64,000 nucleotides of DNA from an uncultured Porphyromonas sp. (GTDB lineage: Bacteria > Bacteroidota > Bacteroidia > Bacteroidales > Porphyromonadaceae): positions 26,604 to 90,603 of the forward strand of contig NZ_CALHDW010000010.1 of NCBI RefSeq assembly GCF_938023125.1, written 5' to 3'. The notes under the pieces are model-generated. The model made no database searches. It was not told the origin of the DNA and saw only the letters and a program-made list of their open reading frames with translations. The number at the start of each line of letters is the position of its first letter. Position 1 is the first letter of the stretch. The translations under genes were made by a program, and so were the position numbers. This document shows, piece by piece, positions 1 through 9,421 of this stretch.

Positions 1-990
1 GCTCCCTCTTGTTCCAAGAACTCAAAGTCCAAAAAGGACAATCAAGATAGTGCACAGGTAGCTGTGGAAACGTCCATTGTGCAACAAGGTTCGATAGATA
101 ACATTGGTAACTTTACGGCTTCTGTGCAAGCTCAAGCCACAAACGAGATTGTTCCCCAAATGGCAGGGCGTATCCGACAAATCAAAGCCGAGGTAGGACA
201 ACAAGTGAGCCGTGGGCAGATTTTGGCTGTGATGGACAATAGTCAGCTCTCACAGGCTGAGGTACAACTGGCCGACGCTAAGCTGGCCTACTCTCGTACC
301 GATGAGTTATACAAGGTAGGAGGCGTGAGCAAAGCTCAGTGGGATGCCCGCAAGAGTGCCCTCACGGTAGCCGAGACAGCGCACCGCAATTTGCAAGAAA
401 ACACCTATCTACGAAGCCCCATCTCCGGTGTGGTTACCGCTCGCAACTACGACTCCGGAGACATGTGCTCTCCCTCTCTTCCCATCTTTGTCGTAGAGCA
501 GATCACTCCGGTAAAACTTCTCATCAACATATCTGAGCGTTACTACACCCAAGTAAAGAAAGGAATGCCGGCTCACGTGCGAGTAGAAGCCTTGGGTACA
601 GACGAAGCCATCGAAGGGAAAGTTTCTCTTATCCACCCCACCCTCAACGCCCAGACCCACACCTTTACCGTAGAGGTAGAGGTAGCCAATAGGGATCAGA
701 AGTTACGCCCCGGTATGTATGCCAATGTAGAGATTAACTTTGGGCAAAATATCGCTATAATGGTATCGGATAGAGCTGTTGTGAAAACGCCCGGTAGTGG
801 CGAATACTACGTCTACACATTGGAGAATGGTAAGGCGGTACGCACCATTATAGAGGTGGGTCGTCAGGTTGGCGATCAGTACGAGGTTGTTTCCGGCTTG
901 GCTCCCGGCACTACGGTGATTACCGAAGGAGCACAAGTAGTGCGCAATGGCGAGCAAGTAAATGTGGTGAAGAAGTCTTCATCTAAATGA
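1..990 (+). CDS. RND efflux periplasmic adaptor (membrane fusion protein), 5' partial
   Basis: This is the periplasmic adaptor of a tripartite RND efflux pump, linking the inner-membrane pump to an outer-membrane channel. The reading frame is open to the window edge and begins with Ser-Cys-Ser, which looks like the remains of a lipobox, so the start and signal peptide lie outside the window; a GTG at 64 is only an internal codon. Visible parts are the lipoyl/hairpin region (QMAGRIRQIKAEVGQQVSRG, then LRSPISGVVTARNYDSGD) and the beta-barrel domain ending in a Lys/Ser-rich tail. It lies 31 bp ahead of the pump gene and is surely co-transcribed. The family is secure; the substrate is unknown. 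Confidence 0.95.
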   Translation, partial: APSCSKNSKSKKDNQDSAQVAVETSIVQQGSIDNIGNFTASVQAQATNEIVPQMAGRIRQIKAEVGQQVSRGQILAVMDNSQLSQAEVQLADAKLAYSRTDELYKVGGVSKAQWDARKSALTVAETAHRNLQENTYLRSPISGVVTARNYDSGDMCSPSLPIFVVEQITPVKLLINISERYYTQVKKGMPAHVRVEALGTDEAIEGKVSLIHPTLNAQTHTFTVEVEVANRDQKLRPGMYANVEINFGQNIAIMVSDRAVVKTPGSGEYYVYTLENGKAVRTIIEVGRQVGDQYEVVSGLAPGTTVITEGAQVVRNGEQVNVVKKSSSK

Positions 991-1021
991 CATCCTCTTA
1001 TTTAATCGAAATAGAGTAGCT

Positions 1022-4000
1022 ATGAGTATATATAGTGCGGCCGTAAAGAAACCGGTTACCACGATACTTGTTTTCGTGGCGTTGGCCATCTTAGGTATAT
1101 TCTCCTTGCAGAAGTTGCCTATCGACCTCTATCCAAAGATCGAGACCAACAACATTATTGTCTTGACCACCTACCCCGGTGCAGGTCCGCAAGACGTGGA
1201 GGCAAACGTTACCGAGCCCATCGAAAATGCCCTCAACGGTATCGCTAATCAGAAGCATATTACGAGTGAGAGCCGTGAGAATGTCTCCATGGTTACCATC
1301 CAATTTAATGAGGGTACAGACATGGAGGATGCCACCAATGACATCCGCGACAAACTCGGCCTCTTGAGCGAGAGTATGCCCGACGGGGCGCACGATCCCA
1401 TGCTCTTTAAGTTTGGGGTAGACGATATCCCCGTACAGATCTTGGTGGCCACTGCTCGCGAGAGTACCCCGGGTCTCGACAAGATCCTCGAAGATAAGGT
1501 ACTCAATGTACTTGGCCGTATCGATGGCGTAGGGAGTGTATCTTCCTCAGGTACCGTAAAGCGTCAAATACAAGTGTACTGCAATCCCTCTGCCTTGGAG
1601 GCTTATGGGCTTACCATCCAGCAGATCAGTGCGATTATTCGTGCCGAGAATAGCAACATCCCGGCAGGGCAAATCACCATTGGTAATGCCACCAACTCAA
1701 TCCGTGTACAGGGCGAATTTACAGAACCTCGCCAGCTCGAAGACATCGTTGTACTAAGCCGAATGGGGCAGAATGTCTACCTGCGAGATGTGGCTCGTGT
1801 AGAGGACACCACGGCCGAGCAAATGCAAGAAGCCTACCTCAATGGAGAGCGAAGTGCCGCCATCATTGTAAACAAACAGAGTGGGGCCAACTCCGTAGAA
1901 ATCTCTCGTAAGGTAGCAGAGGCATTGCCTAAGATTCAAGAGACGCTCCCTAGCGACGTCGAGATATTCTCGGTCGTCAACACCTCTCAATCAATTGTCA
2001 ATACCATCTCAAGTTTGGGAGAAACCATCCTTATCACCTTTGCTGTGGTTATGCTGGTTGTCTTCCTCTTCTTAGGGCGTTGGCGTGCCACCATTATCAT
2101 TGTTCTTACCATCCCTATCTCCCTAGTAGGTTCGTTTATCTACCTCATGCTTACGGGCAATACGCTCAACATTATCTCCATGAGTTCACTCTCCATTGCT
2201 ATCGGGATGGTGGTGGACGACGCCATCGTGGTCTTGGAGAATATTACCACGCATATAGAGAGAGGGAGCTACCCCAAGCAGGCAGCCGTGCATGCTACCA
2301 ACGAGGTGGCCATATCCGTATTTGCCTCTACTCTCACCATGCTTGCCGTCTTCTTGCCCCTTACGATGGTAGGCGGCATGACCGGGATTATGTTCCGCCA
2401 GTTGGGTTGGATTGTAAGTATCATCATGATCGTCTCCACTACGTGCGCGGTATTACTTACCCCTACCCTCTGCGCCCATTGGCTCCGCAGACGAGACGCT
2501 AGCAATGAGAAGCCCAATTTCTTGGTTGCAAAGATGGAAAAGCTTCTTGGCAAGATCGAAAACTTCTATGTAAAGCTACTTCGTCTTACCCTTGCCCATC
2601 GTACCATCACCGTACTCATTGCAATCGGAATTTTTGCCGGTAGTATTGCTCTTGGCTCCTTCATCAAGACGGACTTTATGCCCAAGAGTGATAGCAACAC
2701 TGCCACGGTACGTATAGATCTCCCTGTGGGGACGAATGTCAATATCGCTCGTGAAGTGGGCCTTGAGATCTCCAAGATTTGGAAAGAAAAGTACCCCGAA
2801 ATGACCAATTGCAACTTTACCGTAGGGCAGGCCGATGCAAGCAATACCTTTGCAACACTCTCGGGGAGTGGCAACAACATCATTCGCTACAACATTGGCT
2901 TCTCAGACGCAGGAGATCGCAAGCGCTCGATCTACGAACTTGCCGATATGATGCGTGTCGACCTAGACAATTACCCCGGTATTAAGTCGTATGTGGTTAC
3001 ACCGGGCGGTGGCGGAGGCAACTTTGGCGGGCAAACAGCCGTATCGGTGGAACTATATGGCTACGACTTTGACAAAACCAACAAGGCCGCCAAAGAGGTA
3101 ACCGAAGCCCTCCTCAAAAAAGCCTCTTGCTCCGAAGTTAATAGTGACCGCAATGAGGACATGCCCGAGTACTACATGGAGTTCGACCGTAGAAAACTAG
3201 CCGAGCACGGGCTCACTATGGCTACGGCTGCCGGCTATATCTCGAGCAGTGTAACGGGGAGTCTTGCCTCTCACTTTAGAGAAGATGGGAATGAATATGA
3301 GATACGAGTTCGCCTCGCTCCCGAGCACAGACGTTCTCTCGAAGACCTCAAGAATATACTCCTAGCCACCCCTTCGGGGCAGTTCGTTCGTTTGGGAGAC
3401 TTGGGCACATTCCGCGAGCACTATACCCCTCCTACGATCAAGCGTAAAGACCGCGAACGTGTGATTACGCTCTCTACGGTAGCGGCAAATGGTGTAGCAC
3501 TCTCTCAGTTGGTAAAGGATGCCAACGAGGTCATGAGTCACATAGATCTCCCACAAGGGGTGACCTATAAACTTGCCGGTAGCTATGAACAGCAACAAGA
3601 GTCGTTTACCGACCTTACCGTATTACTTGTACTCATTCTCATCCTCGTATACATCGTAATGGCGGCTCAGTTTGAGAGCCTTCTCGATCCCTTTGTTATT
3701 ATGTTCTCTGTGCCTTTTGCCTTTACAGGAGTAATACTCGGCTTGGTACTCACAGGGGTATCCCTTAGCTTGATTGCCTTTATCGGTGCAATTATGTTGG
3801 TGGGTATCGTGGTGAAAAACGGGATTGTACTTATCGACTACACCCGCCTTGGTAGAGAGCGAGGGCACAGTGTGCGCCGGTCTATTTTGATTGCAGGTCG
3901 CTCTCGTTTGCGTCCCGTGCTGATGACAACGCTCACCACCGTACTTGGTATGGTACCGATGGCTATTGGTATTGGCGAAGGTAGCGAGATGTGGCAACCC

Positions 4001-4150
4001 ATGGGGGTAACCGTGGCTTTCGGGCTTACCATCTCCACATTCGTAACGCTCGTGCTGATCCCCACCATATACGCATCGTTTACAGGACGAGAAATAAAAA
4101 GAGAGCGTCGTCGCTTATCTAAAGAACTAAAGAACAAAGCTAACTCGTGA
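1022..4150 (+). CDS. RND efflux transporter permease (AcrB/HAE1 family)
   Basis: A 1042-aa inner-membrane proton-driven drug/hydrophobe exporter of full family length. It has the N-terminal transmembrane helix after MSIYSAAVKKPV, two large periplasmic porter loops, and two six-helix bundles. The first bundle contains the conserved IGMVVDDAIVVLENI segment with the paired Asp residues used for proton relay; the second ends with GIVVKNGIVLIDY and the RLRPVLMTTLTT segment. It sits between its adaptor (31 bp upstream) and a small PII-like gene (4 bp downstream). No outer-membrane channel gene is visible here; it may lie just upstream of the window. Substrate specificity cannot be read from the sequence. 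Confidence 0.97.
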   Translation: MSIYSAAVKKPVTTILVFVALAILGIFSLQKLPIDLYPKIETNNIIVLTTYPGAGPQDVEANVTEPIENALNGIANQKHITSESRENVSMVTIQFNEGTDMEDATNDIRDKLGLLSESMPDGAHDPMLFKFGVDDIPVQILVATARESTPGLDKILEDKVLNVLGRIDGVGSVSSSGTVKRQIQVYCNPSALEAYGLTIQQISAIIRAENSNIPAGQITIGNATNSIRVQGEFTEPRQLEDIVVLSRMGQNVYLRDVARVEDTTAEQMQEAYLNGERSAAIIVNKQSGANSVEISRKVAEALPKIQETLPSDVEIFSVVNTSQSIVNTISSLGETILITFAVVMLVVFLFLGRWRATIIIVLTIPISLVGSFIYLMLTGNTLNIISMSSLSIAIGMVVDDAIVVLENITTHIERGSYPKQAAVHATNEVAISVFASTLTMLAVFLPLTMVGGMTGIMFRQLGWIVSIIMIVSTTCAVLLTPTLCAHWLRRRDASNEKPNFLVAKMEKLLGKIENFYVKLLRLTLAHRTITVLIAIGIFAGSIALGSFIKTDFMPKSDSNTATVRIDLPVGTNVNIAREVGLEISKIWKEKYPEMTNCNFTVGQADASNTFATLSGSGNNIIRYNIGFSDAGDRKRSIYELADMMRVDLDNYPGIKSYVVTPGGGGGNFGGQTAVSVELYGYDFDKTNKAAKEVTEALLKKASCSEVNSDRNEDMPEYYMEFDRRKLAEHGLTMATAAGYISSSVTGSLASHFREDGNEYEIRVRLAPEHRRSLEDLKNILLATPSGQFVRLGDLGTFREHYTPPTIKRKDRERVITLSTVAANGVALSQLVKDANEVMSHIDLPQGVTYKLAGSYEQQQESFTDLTVLLVLILILVYIVMAAQFESLLDPFVIMFSVPFAFTGVILGLVLTGVSLSLIAFIGAIMLVGIVVKNGIVLIDYTRLGRERGHSVRRSILIAGRSRLRPVLMTTLTTVLGMVPMAIGIGEGSEMWQPMGVTVAFGLTISTFVTLVLIPTIYASFTGREIKRERRRLSKELKNKANS

Positions 4151-4154
4151 GTCT

Positions 4155-4457
4155 ATGAACCCCGATAAAATTATTTTCATCAGCTTCAACCAAGCTCTGC
4201 ATGGGCTTGTGGTACGACTTCTGGAGCGTCACAATCTTCGTGGATACACCCAATGGGACGAAATCCGAGGAGTGGGCTCTCGTGGGGGAGAACCCCACCA
4301 GGGGTCTCATGCTTGGCCTACGCTCAATGGAGCCTTGTTGGTAGCTTGTCCGGGTGCTATTGTGCCCACCATTCTGGAAGAACTACACGCTCTTGATGAA
4401 AGCCAACCCCTACAAGGACTCCGGGCCTTTGTCTGGAATGTAGAGGCTTCTATCTAA
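4155..4457 (+). CDS. Small PII-like protein at the end of the RND operon
   Basis: A 100-aa soluble protein without signal peptide or membrane segment. Its start is 4 bp after the pump stop codon, so it should be translated as part of the efflux operon. The alternating pattern (KIIFISFNQALHGLVVRLL, then GALLVACP, then LRAFVWNVEAS) resembles the ferredoxin-like/PII fold of small proteins often linked to RND pumps (for example DUF3240-type). That assignment rests on fold-like pattern and context, not on a diagnostic motif. A role in sensing or modulating the pump is inference. Small operon partners of this kind are known next to RND pumps in related bacteria. Confidence 0.85.
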   Translation: MNPDKIIFISFNQALHGLVVRLLERHNLRGYTQWDEIRGVGSRGGEPHQGSHAWPTLNGALLVACPGAIVPTILEELHALDESQPLQGLRAFVWNVEASI

Positions 4458-4497
4458 TCGACACTCTAAGGAGAGAGTGGCTAGCTCCTCCAGTTAC

Positions 4498-4538
4498 ACT
4501 GCATGTCCCCTCCCGCTGGAGAGGGCATGCAGTTTTTT
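4498..4538 (+). terminator. Rho-independent terminator of the RND operon
   Basis: An 8-bp outer stem (ACTGCATG pairing with CATGCAGT) encloses a C-rich/G-rich inner stem and is followed by six T residues. It lies about 40 bp after the PII-like gene. Confidence 0.88.
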
Positions 4539-4575
4539 GTTGCCTCTCTCCTCGCCTTCCTAGATCCATAATCCC

Positions 4576-4604
4576 TTGTAGAGGAAGGATTTTTCTTATT
4601 TTTG
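4576..4604 (+). promoter_or_regulatory. Predicted promoter of the helicase gene
   Basis: A TATTTTTG box at 4597-4604 fits the Bacteroidota -7 consensus TAnnTTTG. A CTTG lies 18 bp upstream as a weak -33 element. The expected leader is about 20 nt. Confidence 0.5.
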
Positions 4605-4630
4605 CAAGCTAAAGAATAGCTTTTTTACTT

Positions 4631-7390
4631 ATGCAATCATTGTCAGAATCATTGATTCTCCTCAATGGAGAGCCCAAGACCTCACAGATTGATTCTATAG
4701 TGAGATATAATACTCAGGTCTATCGAGTCTATTTTAAGAACAATCCTAAGTTCTATTATACCTATACTATAGATAAAGTTGTTTGGTTTTCTAATCCCAG
4801 GAGATTGGTTCCTGAGTTGCATAAGGTTTACTATAAAGATGTTTTGCAAAGTGATATCGCCGAGATACTTCGTTTCGAGATGCTAGGAATGGTATATTGG
4901 CGTATTAAGTACAAGAGAGGCCATGAAATAGAAAGTCCGGATGGAGTGGTAAAAGTCTTCGCTTCTTGCCTAGATGACAACGTTTGTAAAACTATTTTTG
5001 GCTACGTGCAGAGTATTGCTGCTATAAATCCTCTTGGGAAAGAGAAAGGTCAAGGCTTTCTTTCCGCAAAGTATGAAACAATCAGTTTCCTAGATGATAG
5101 GACTGCTGCTGCCTGCTACCTCAATCCTAAAAAATACCCTGTAAAAGGGCTACGGCACAAAGATTTGATCTATCCCTTTGGGCTCAACCAGAGCCAGAAG
5201 AGAGCCGTAGAGAGAGCTTTTGAACATCAAATCAGCGTGATACAAGGACCTCCGGGTACCGGGAAAACACAGACCATCCTCAATATCATAGCAAATATTG
5301 TAAAGATGGGGAAAACGGTAATGGTCGTGTCTAATAATAATTCCGCTATAGCCAATGTCTGGGAGAAACTAAAGAAGTACGAGCTCTCTTTTATTGTCGC
5401 AAGTCTTGGTAGCAATGAAAACAAAGCAGAGTTTTTTCATAATCAACCATCCATTCCCGCAATTCTAGAAGATTGGCTATGCTCCTCGTCCGACTGTATG
5501 GCTCAAGCAAAGGAACTACATCTTATCTTAGAGAGGCTCAATAAGGTGTTTTCTTTGCAAAATGAGCAGGCTGAGCTAAAACAACAAAGAGAGGCTATAT
5601 CGCTTGAATGGAAGCACTTCTGTCAGAGACATAAACTCGAGGAAGATGCCCCATTACAGAAGGTTATGAAATCTTCTCGCCTTATGCGCTTATGGCTCCA
5701 ATGTCAACTGGTAACCAAAGGAGATTCGTTAGTTACTGATAATTCTTTTGCGACATTCAAACATCAAATAAAGAAGCTCTGGTTGTATCTTATTTGTAAG
5801 TATGTATTGAGACTTCGGCATAAGTTTAGAAAGAACAGCCTCATCTCCCTCGAAACTGAACTTCAAAAACTCTATTATCAGAACTATCATAAAGAAATAG
5901 AGTATCGTCTAGAAGAAATAAAGCAGGAGTTGGCTTCTTATGATACTAATGGGCTAATGAAAAAGGTATCTAAAGACTCTATGAACCTCTTCAGAGCCTC
6001 TCTTTATGATAAGTATAAAAGTAAAAAGTCAGCAAGAGGCCTATTCTCCTTAGAGACTGCGGAGTCTTGTGGAGTCTCTTTTTTGGAGCAATACCCCGTA
6101 GTCCTCAGTACGACTTTCTCCGCTCATAGTTGTCTCTTTGGTAATGAATTGTATGACTATGTGATAATGGACGAGGCTTCACAGGTATCTATAGATACGG
6201 CGGTTTTGGCATTGTCTTGTGCCCAGAATGCTGTAATTGTAGGGGATACCTTACAACTCCCTAATGTAATAACAGCAGAAGACAAAGAGAAAATGGATGT
6301 CGTCATGAGGGAATACAAAGTCCCCAGTGGCTATGATTGCGCTAAGAATAGCTTCTTGCAGTCTATTTGCTCCGTGATAGAAAATATCCCTCAAACGCTT
6401 CTTCGAGAGCATTATCGTTGTCATCCCCGAATAATCAATTTCTGCAATCAGAAGTTTTACGGAGAGAAATTGCTTATAATGACTCAAGACAATGGAGAGG
6501 TAGATGCTCTCTGTGCTTTTAAGACTGCCCCTGGTAACCATGCTTTTGATCATTACAATCAACGAGAAATAGATGTGGTAAAACAGGAAGTCTTACCCAT
6601 ACTTGAAGGGGCTAATGATATTGGAATTATCTCTCCTTACAACCATCAGATCAGTGGATTTCAGGAGTCCATTCCGGATATAGAAGCGGCTACAATCCAT
6701 AAATATCAAGGGAGAGAAAAGGACATAATTATCTTGAGTGTAGTAGATAATAAGATTAGCACATTTGCAGATGATCCTAATCTTCTTAATGTTGCTGTAT
6801 CTCGTGCTAAGAAGAAATTTTGTCTTGTAGTTACAGGAAATGAACAGGTAAGACATGGGAACATATCAGATCTACTAGACTATATTAGCTACAATAATTG
6901 CTCCGTTACCGAGAGTAAAGTTGCATCGATATTTGATAATCTCTACGAGCAATATACCAAACAGCGGATGGATCTGCTTAAAGGCTATCCAAAGGTATCA
7001 GAGTATGTATCAGAAAATCTTACGTATTCTGCCATTTGTAGGGTTGTGGACTCAAGAGATCTCTTCTCGTGCCTCAAAGTCCTTTGCCATATCCCTCTAC
7101 GGCAGATTATAAAAGACACTTCATTGATGACGCCCGAAGAACTCCAATATGCAGGGAATTACAATACACATGTAGATTTCCTTTTGGTGAATAGAGCTAG
7201 TAAGAAGCCCGTCTTGGCAATAGAAACAGATGGATATTCTTATCACCATGATGGCACTTCTCAGCATAAAAGGGATGAGTTGAAAGATCATATTTTTCAA
7301 TCTTATGCAATACCTCTCTTGAGATTATCTACAAAGGGAAGTTGCGAAGAAGAGCGGATTGAAGCAAGTCTAATAGAGATATTAGGATAA
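4631..7390 (+). CDS. SF1 (UPF1-like) DNA/RNA helicase with C-terminal DUF2726/Vsr-like nuclease domain
   Basis: A 919-aa protein. Helicase motifs in order are Walker A GPPGTGKT (about residues 206-213), Walker B MDEAS (about 513), a GDTLQLP motif III, LREHYRCHPRIINF (about 590), HKYQGREKD and NVAVSRAKK (about 720-728). A long insertion with charged coiled-coil character separates motifs I and II. The last 80 residues contain HVDFLLVN, LAIETDGYSYHHDG and a terminal LLRLST, a layout like DUF2726/very-short-patch-repair nucleases (PD-(D/E)XK fold). It stands alone and is clearly more AT-rich than its neighbours, suggesting horizontal acquisition. Single-gene helicase-nuclease fusions act in phage defence in other bacteria; that role here is inference. 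Confidence 0.93.
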   Translation: MQSLSESLILLNGEPKTSQIDSIVRYNTQVYRVYFKNNPKFYYTYTIDKVVWFSNPRRLVPELHKVYYKDVLQSDIAEILRFEMLGMVYWRIKYKRGHEIESPDGVVKVFASCLDDNVCKTIFGYVQSIAAINPLGKEKGQGFLSAKYETISFLDDRTAAACYLNPKKYPVKGLRHKDLIYPFGLNQSQKRAVERAFEHQISVIQGPPGTGKTQTILNIIANIVKMGKTVMVVSNNNSAIANVWEKLKKYELSFIVASLGSNENKAEFFHNQPSIPAILEDWLCSSSDCMAQAKELHLILERLNKVFSLQNEQAELKQQREAISLEWKHFCQRHKLEEDAPLQKVMKSSRLMRLWLQCQLVTKGDSLVTDNSFATFKHQIKKLWLYLICKYVLRLRHKFRKNSLISLETELQKLYYQNYHKEIEYRLEEIKQELASYDTNGLMKKVSKDSMNLFRASLYDKYKSKKSARGLFSLETAESCGVSFLEQYPVVLSTTFSAHSCLFGNELYDYVIMDEASQVSIDTAVLALSCAQNAVIVGDTLQLPNVITAEDKEKMDVVMREYKVPSGYDCAKNSFLQSICSVIENIPQTLLREHYRCHPRIINFCNQKFYGEKLLIMTQDNGEVDALCAFKTAPGNHAFDHYNQREIDVVKQEVLPILEGANDIGIISPYNHQISGFQESIPDIEAATIHKYQGREKDIIILSVVDNKISTFADDPNLLNVAVSRAKKKFCLVVTGNEQVRHGNISDLLDYISYNNCSVTESKVASIFDNLYEQYTKQRMDLLKGYPKVSEYVSENLTYSAICRVVDSRDLFSCLKVLCHIPLRQIIKDTSLMTPEELQYAGNYNTHVDFLLVNRASKKPVLAIETDGYSYHHDGTSQHKRDELKDHIFQSYAIPLLRLSTKGSCEEERIEASLIEILG

Positions 7391-7420
7391 TCTATCCTGC
7401 CACAAGTCCTATAAAAGGAA

Positions 7421-7450
7421 TCGGGGCCGTGGTTAGAACCACAACCCCGA
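7421..7450 (+). terminator. Hairpin after the helicase gene (terminator-like, no T-run)
   Basis: TCGGGG and GTGGTT pair with AACCAC and CCCCGA around an AG loop, giving about 12 pairs with an internal mismatch. It lies 30 bp after the stop codon. There is no T tract, so it may end or protect the mRNA rather than act as a classical terminator. Confidence 0.5.
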
Positions 7451-7620
7451 CAAACTCTGATAAGTCTAAAAGAGTAGAGAGAAATAGTCTAAAACGGCAC
7501 ATCTGCTCTACCCTTTTTCTTTAATCAAAGCAGATCTTAACCAAATAGTTCTCTCGGGAGAGAGAGAAAAAACCTCAGGCAAAACTTTTTCTATTACCAC
7601 CCAGAACAGGATCCTACTTC

Positions 7621-7670
7621 TAGCTGAAAAATAAAAAAGTTTTGGGCAGCATCGGGATTATTTTCAGCTA
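7621..7670. repeat. Inverted repeat (13-14 bp arms)
   Basis: TAGCTGAAAAATAA at 7621-7634 is the reverse complement of TTATTTTCAGCTA at 7658-7670, apart from one extra A. The 23-nt spacer contains TTTTGGGCAGCATCGGG. Function is unknown. Confidence 0.7.
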
Positions 7671-7912
7671 AAAGGGGTCGGACTTGTAGCTGGTTTTCTC
7701 GCTCCCCTCCCCTCTCGGCGAAAAAAAGATGTTCCTATAGTGGATACCTCATAGAGAGAGAGTCCAGCATCATGGGGCACTCAAAAGAGGGAGCCTTTAC
7801 CTTGCGATGAAACTATTTTCCCACAACAAATCCACTAGAAGTCCTAGACTATAAAATTTCTCCACAAGCCTGTTGGGGACTATCCATTCGAGCCCCTCTC
7901 TTTTAGGCATAC

Positions 7913-7953
7913 AAAAAAAGAGGAAGCCACCCCAGAAAAGGAGCGACTTCCTC
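7913..7953 (-). terminator. Terminator of the 4-hydroxybutyrate operon
   Basis: On the minus strand GAGGAAG pairs with CTTCCTC, further stacking is possible between CTCC and GGGG, and seven T residues follow. It is 60 bp after the sucD stop. Confidence 0.9.
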
Positions 7954-8015
7954 TATAAGGTAGGAGGAGTAAGATACTAGATCACACCTCCCCTATTCTC
8001 TACATTGAGAATATC

Positions 8016-9374
8016 TTAGAGTTCCCAAATTTCTTGGTCATTGGGCACCTTGATCGCAGGATTCAGAGGAGCGATACGAGAGATATTCATGAGGTGCTTG
8101 TAGGTAAAGTTCTCAGAAATTGAGTTGTTACCCCAAGAACCGCAACCCAACGTATTGGTTACGTTAAGACCATTCTGGATGTGACCACCGGCCGTTGTTG
8201 CACTAGGAGCGTTAACAACGATACGAGAAACCGTAGCCTTAGACCCTGTAAGGATGATGTGAGCTTGGTTGTTTGAGTGGATGGCACAAGAGTGACCGTT
8301 ACCTTCGTTAGCAAGATTGCGGCATGCAATATCCACACCTTCTTCGAAGTACTTGTAGCTGAGTGCGCACATTACGGGGCACATCTTTTCGCGACAGATT
8401 ACATCTTCTTCACCAACTCCGTTAGCTTCTACGATGATTACACGAGAGCCTTCGGGTACGTTGATACCAGCCATCTTAGCGATCTTTTGAACGCCTTGAC
8501 CTACAACGTCCTTATTGATAGGACCGTTGTTTTGGAAGAGAAGATCACGCATCTTCTTACCTTCTTCTTCTGTACAGATGTAAGCACCACGCTTGCGGAG
8601 AGCTGCGAAAACAGCATCCTTATCAGCTTCGTTATAGATAACACTTTGCTCACCGGTGCAGATGATACCATTGTCGTAAGAACGACCATAGATAACCTTT
8701 TCTGCAGCATCTTCGAAGTCGATATCGCTATCGAAGATAACCTGTACGTTACCGGCACCTACACCATAAGAGGGCTTACCGCTAGAGTAGGCGCTCTTAA
8801 CCATAGCCATACCACCGGTAGCAACTACTACGTCTACAGCGCCCATAAGCTGCTGAGTCATTTCGATGCTGGGCTCTTCAATTACTTGTACCATACCTTC
8901 GGGTACGTTGAAAGGCTTGATAGCTTCGAGGATGAGGTCAACGGCGTGCTTAGAGCACTTCTTAGAACGGGGGTGCGGAGAGATAATGATGGCGTTGCAA
9001 GTCTTCAATGCAAAGATGATGTTACTCATAGGAGTAACGATAGGGTTGGTAGTAGGAGTAACAGCACCAACTACACCCATAGGCTTAGCGATCTCAATCA
9101 TACCCGTACGTTCGTCGATGTTGAGAATGCCTACCGACTTCTTGTCGTGAAGATTGTACCAAACACCCTTAGACTTACCACGATTCTTAGACACCTTGTC
9201 TTCGTAAACACCCATACCGGTTTCGTCTACGGCTTCGCGAGCAAGCATTTCTGCGTTTTCGTAAATTACTTTAGCAGCAGCACGGCAGATGTTGTCTACA
9301 GATTGCTGGTTGTGAGTAGCTTGGTACTCCTTCTGGGCCTTGCGAGCAAGAGCCACCATTTCTTTGATTTCCAT
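8016..9374 (-). CDS. sucD: CoA-acylating succinate semialdehyde dehydrogenase
   Basis: Reduces succinyl-CoA to succinate semialdehyde with NAD(P)H, releasing CoA; this is the entry step of the 4-hydroxybutyrate route to butyrate. The 452-aa protein is the usual length and lacks a signal peptide. It has the acylating aldehyde dehydrogenase layout: KPMGVVGAVTPTTNP near residue 100, GVGAGNV near 205, and the catalytic cysteine in NGIICTGEQ (C239). It is the last gene of a five-gene minus-strand operon, 47 bp after 4hbD, and ends at a strong terminator. Gene order sucD/4hbD/abfT/NifU-like/abfD matches the P. gingivalis cluster, which supports the substrate call over ethanolamine- or butanol-type paralogues. 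Confidence 0.95.
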   Translation of the reverse strand: MEIKEMVALARKAQKEYQATHNQQSVDNICRAAAKVIYENAEMLAREAVDETGMGVYEDKVSKNRGKSKGVWYNLHDKKSVGILNIDERTGMIEIAKPMGVVGAVTPTTNPIVTPMSNIIFALKTCNAIIISPHPRSKKCSKHAVDLILEAIKPFNVPEGMVQVIEEPSIEMTQQLMGAVDVVVATGGMAMVKSAYSSGKPSYGVGAGNVQVIFDSDIDFEDAAEKVIYGRSYDNGIICTGEQSVIYNEADKDAVFAALRKRGAYICTEEEGKKMRDLLFQNNGPINKDVVGQGVQKIAKMAGINVPEGSRVIIVEANGVGEEDVICREKMCPVMCALSYKYFEEGVDIACRNLANEGNGHSCAIHSNNQAHIILTGSKATVSRIVVNAPSATTAGGHIQNGLNVTNTLGCGSWGNNSISENFTYKHLMNISRIAPLNPAIKVPNDQEIWEL

Positions 9375-9421
9375 TGGATTTATTCTATAACTATAGTTTA
9401 TGATATTCCGGACTTTCCCAA

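Larger units (their letters stand above)
7391..7912. other. AT-rich gene-free region between helicase and butyrate operon
   Basis: No credible coding frame was seen. The stretch contains a hairpin just after the helicase stop (7421-7450) and an inverted repeat (7621-7634 with 7658-7670). Its composition resembles the helicase gene more than the fermentation genes. Confidence 0.6.

Noticed and set aside
2080..2502. 140-aa frame inside the RND pump gene
   Set aside because: His/Tyr-rich frame shadow of a conserved transmembrane region.
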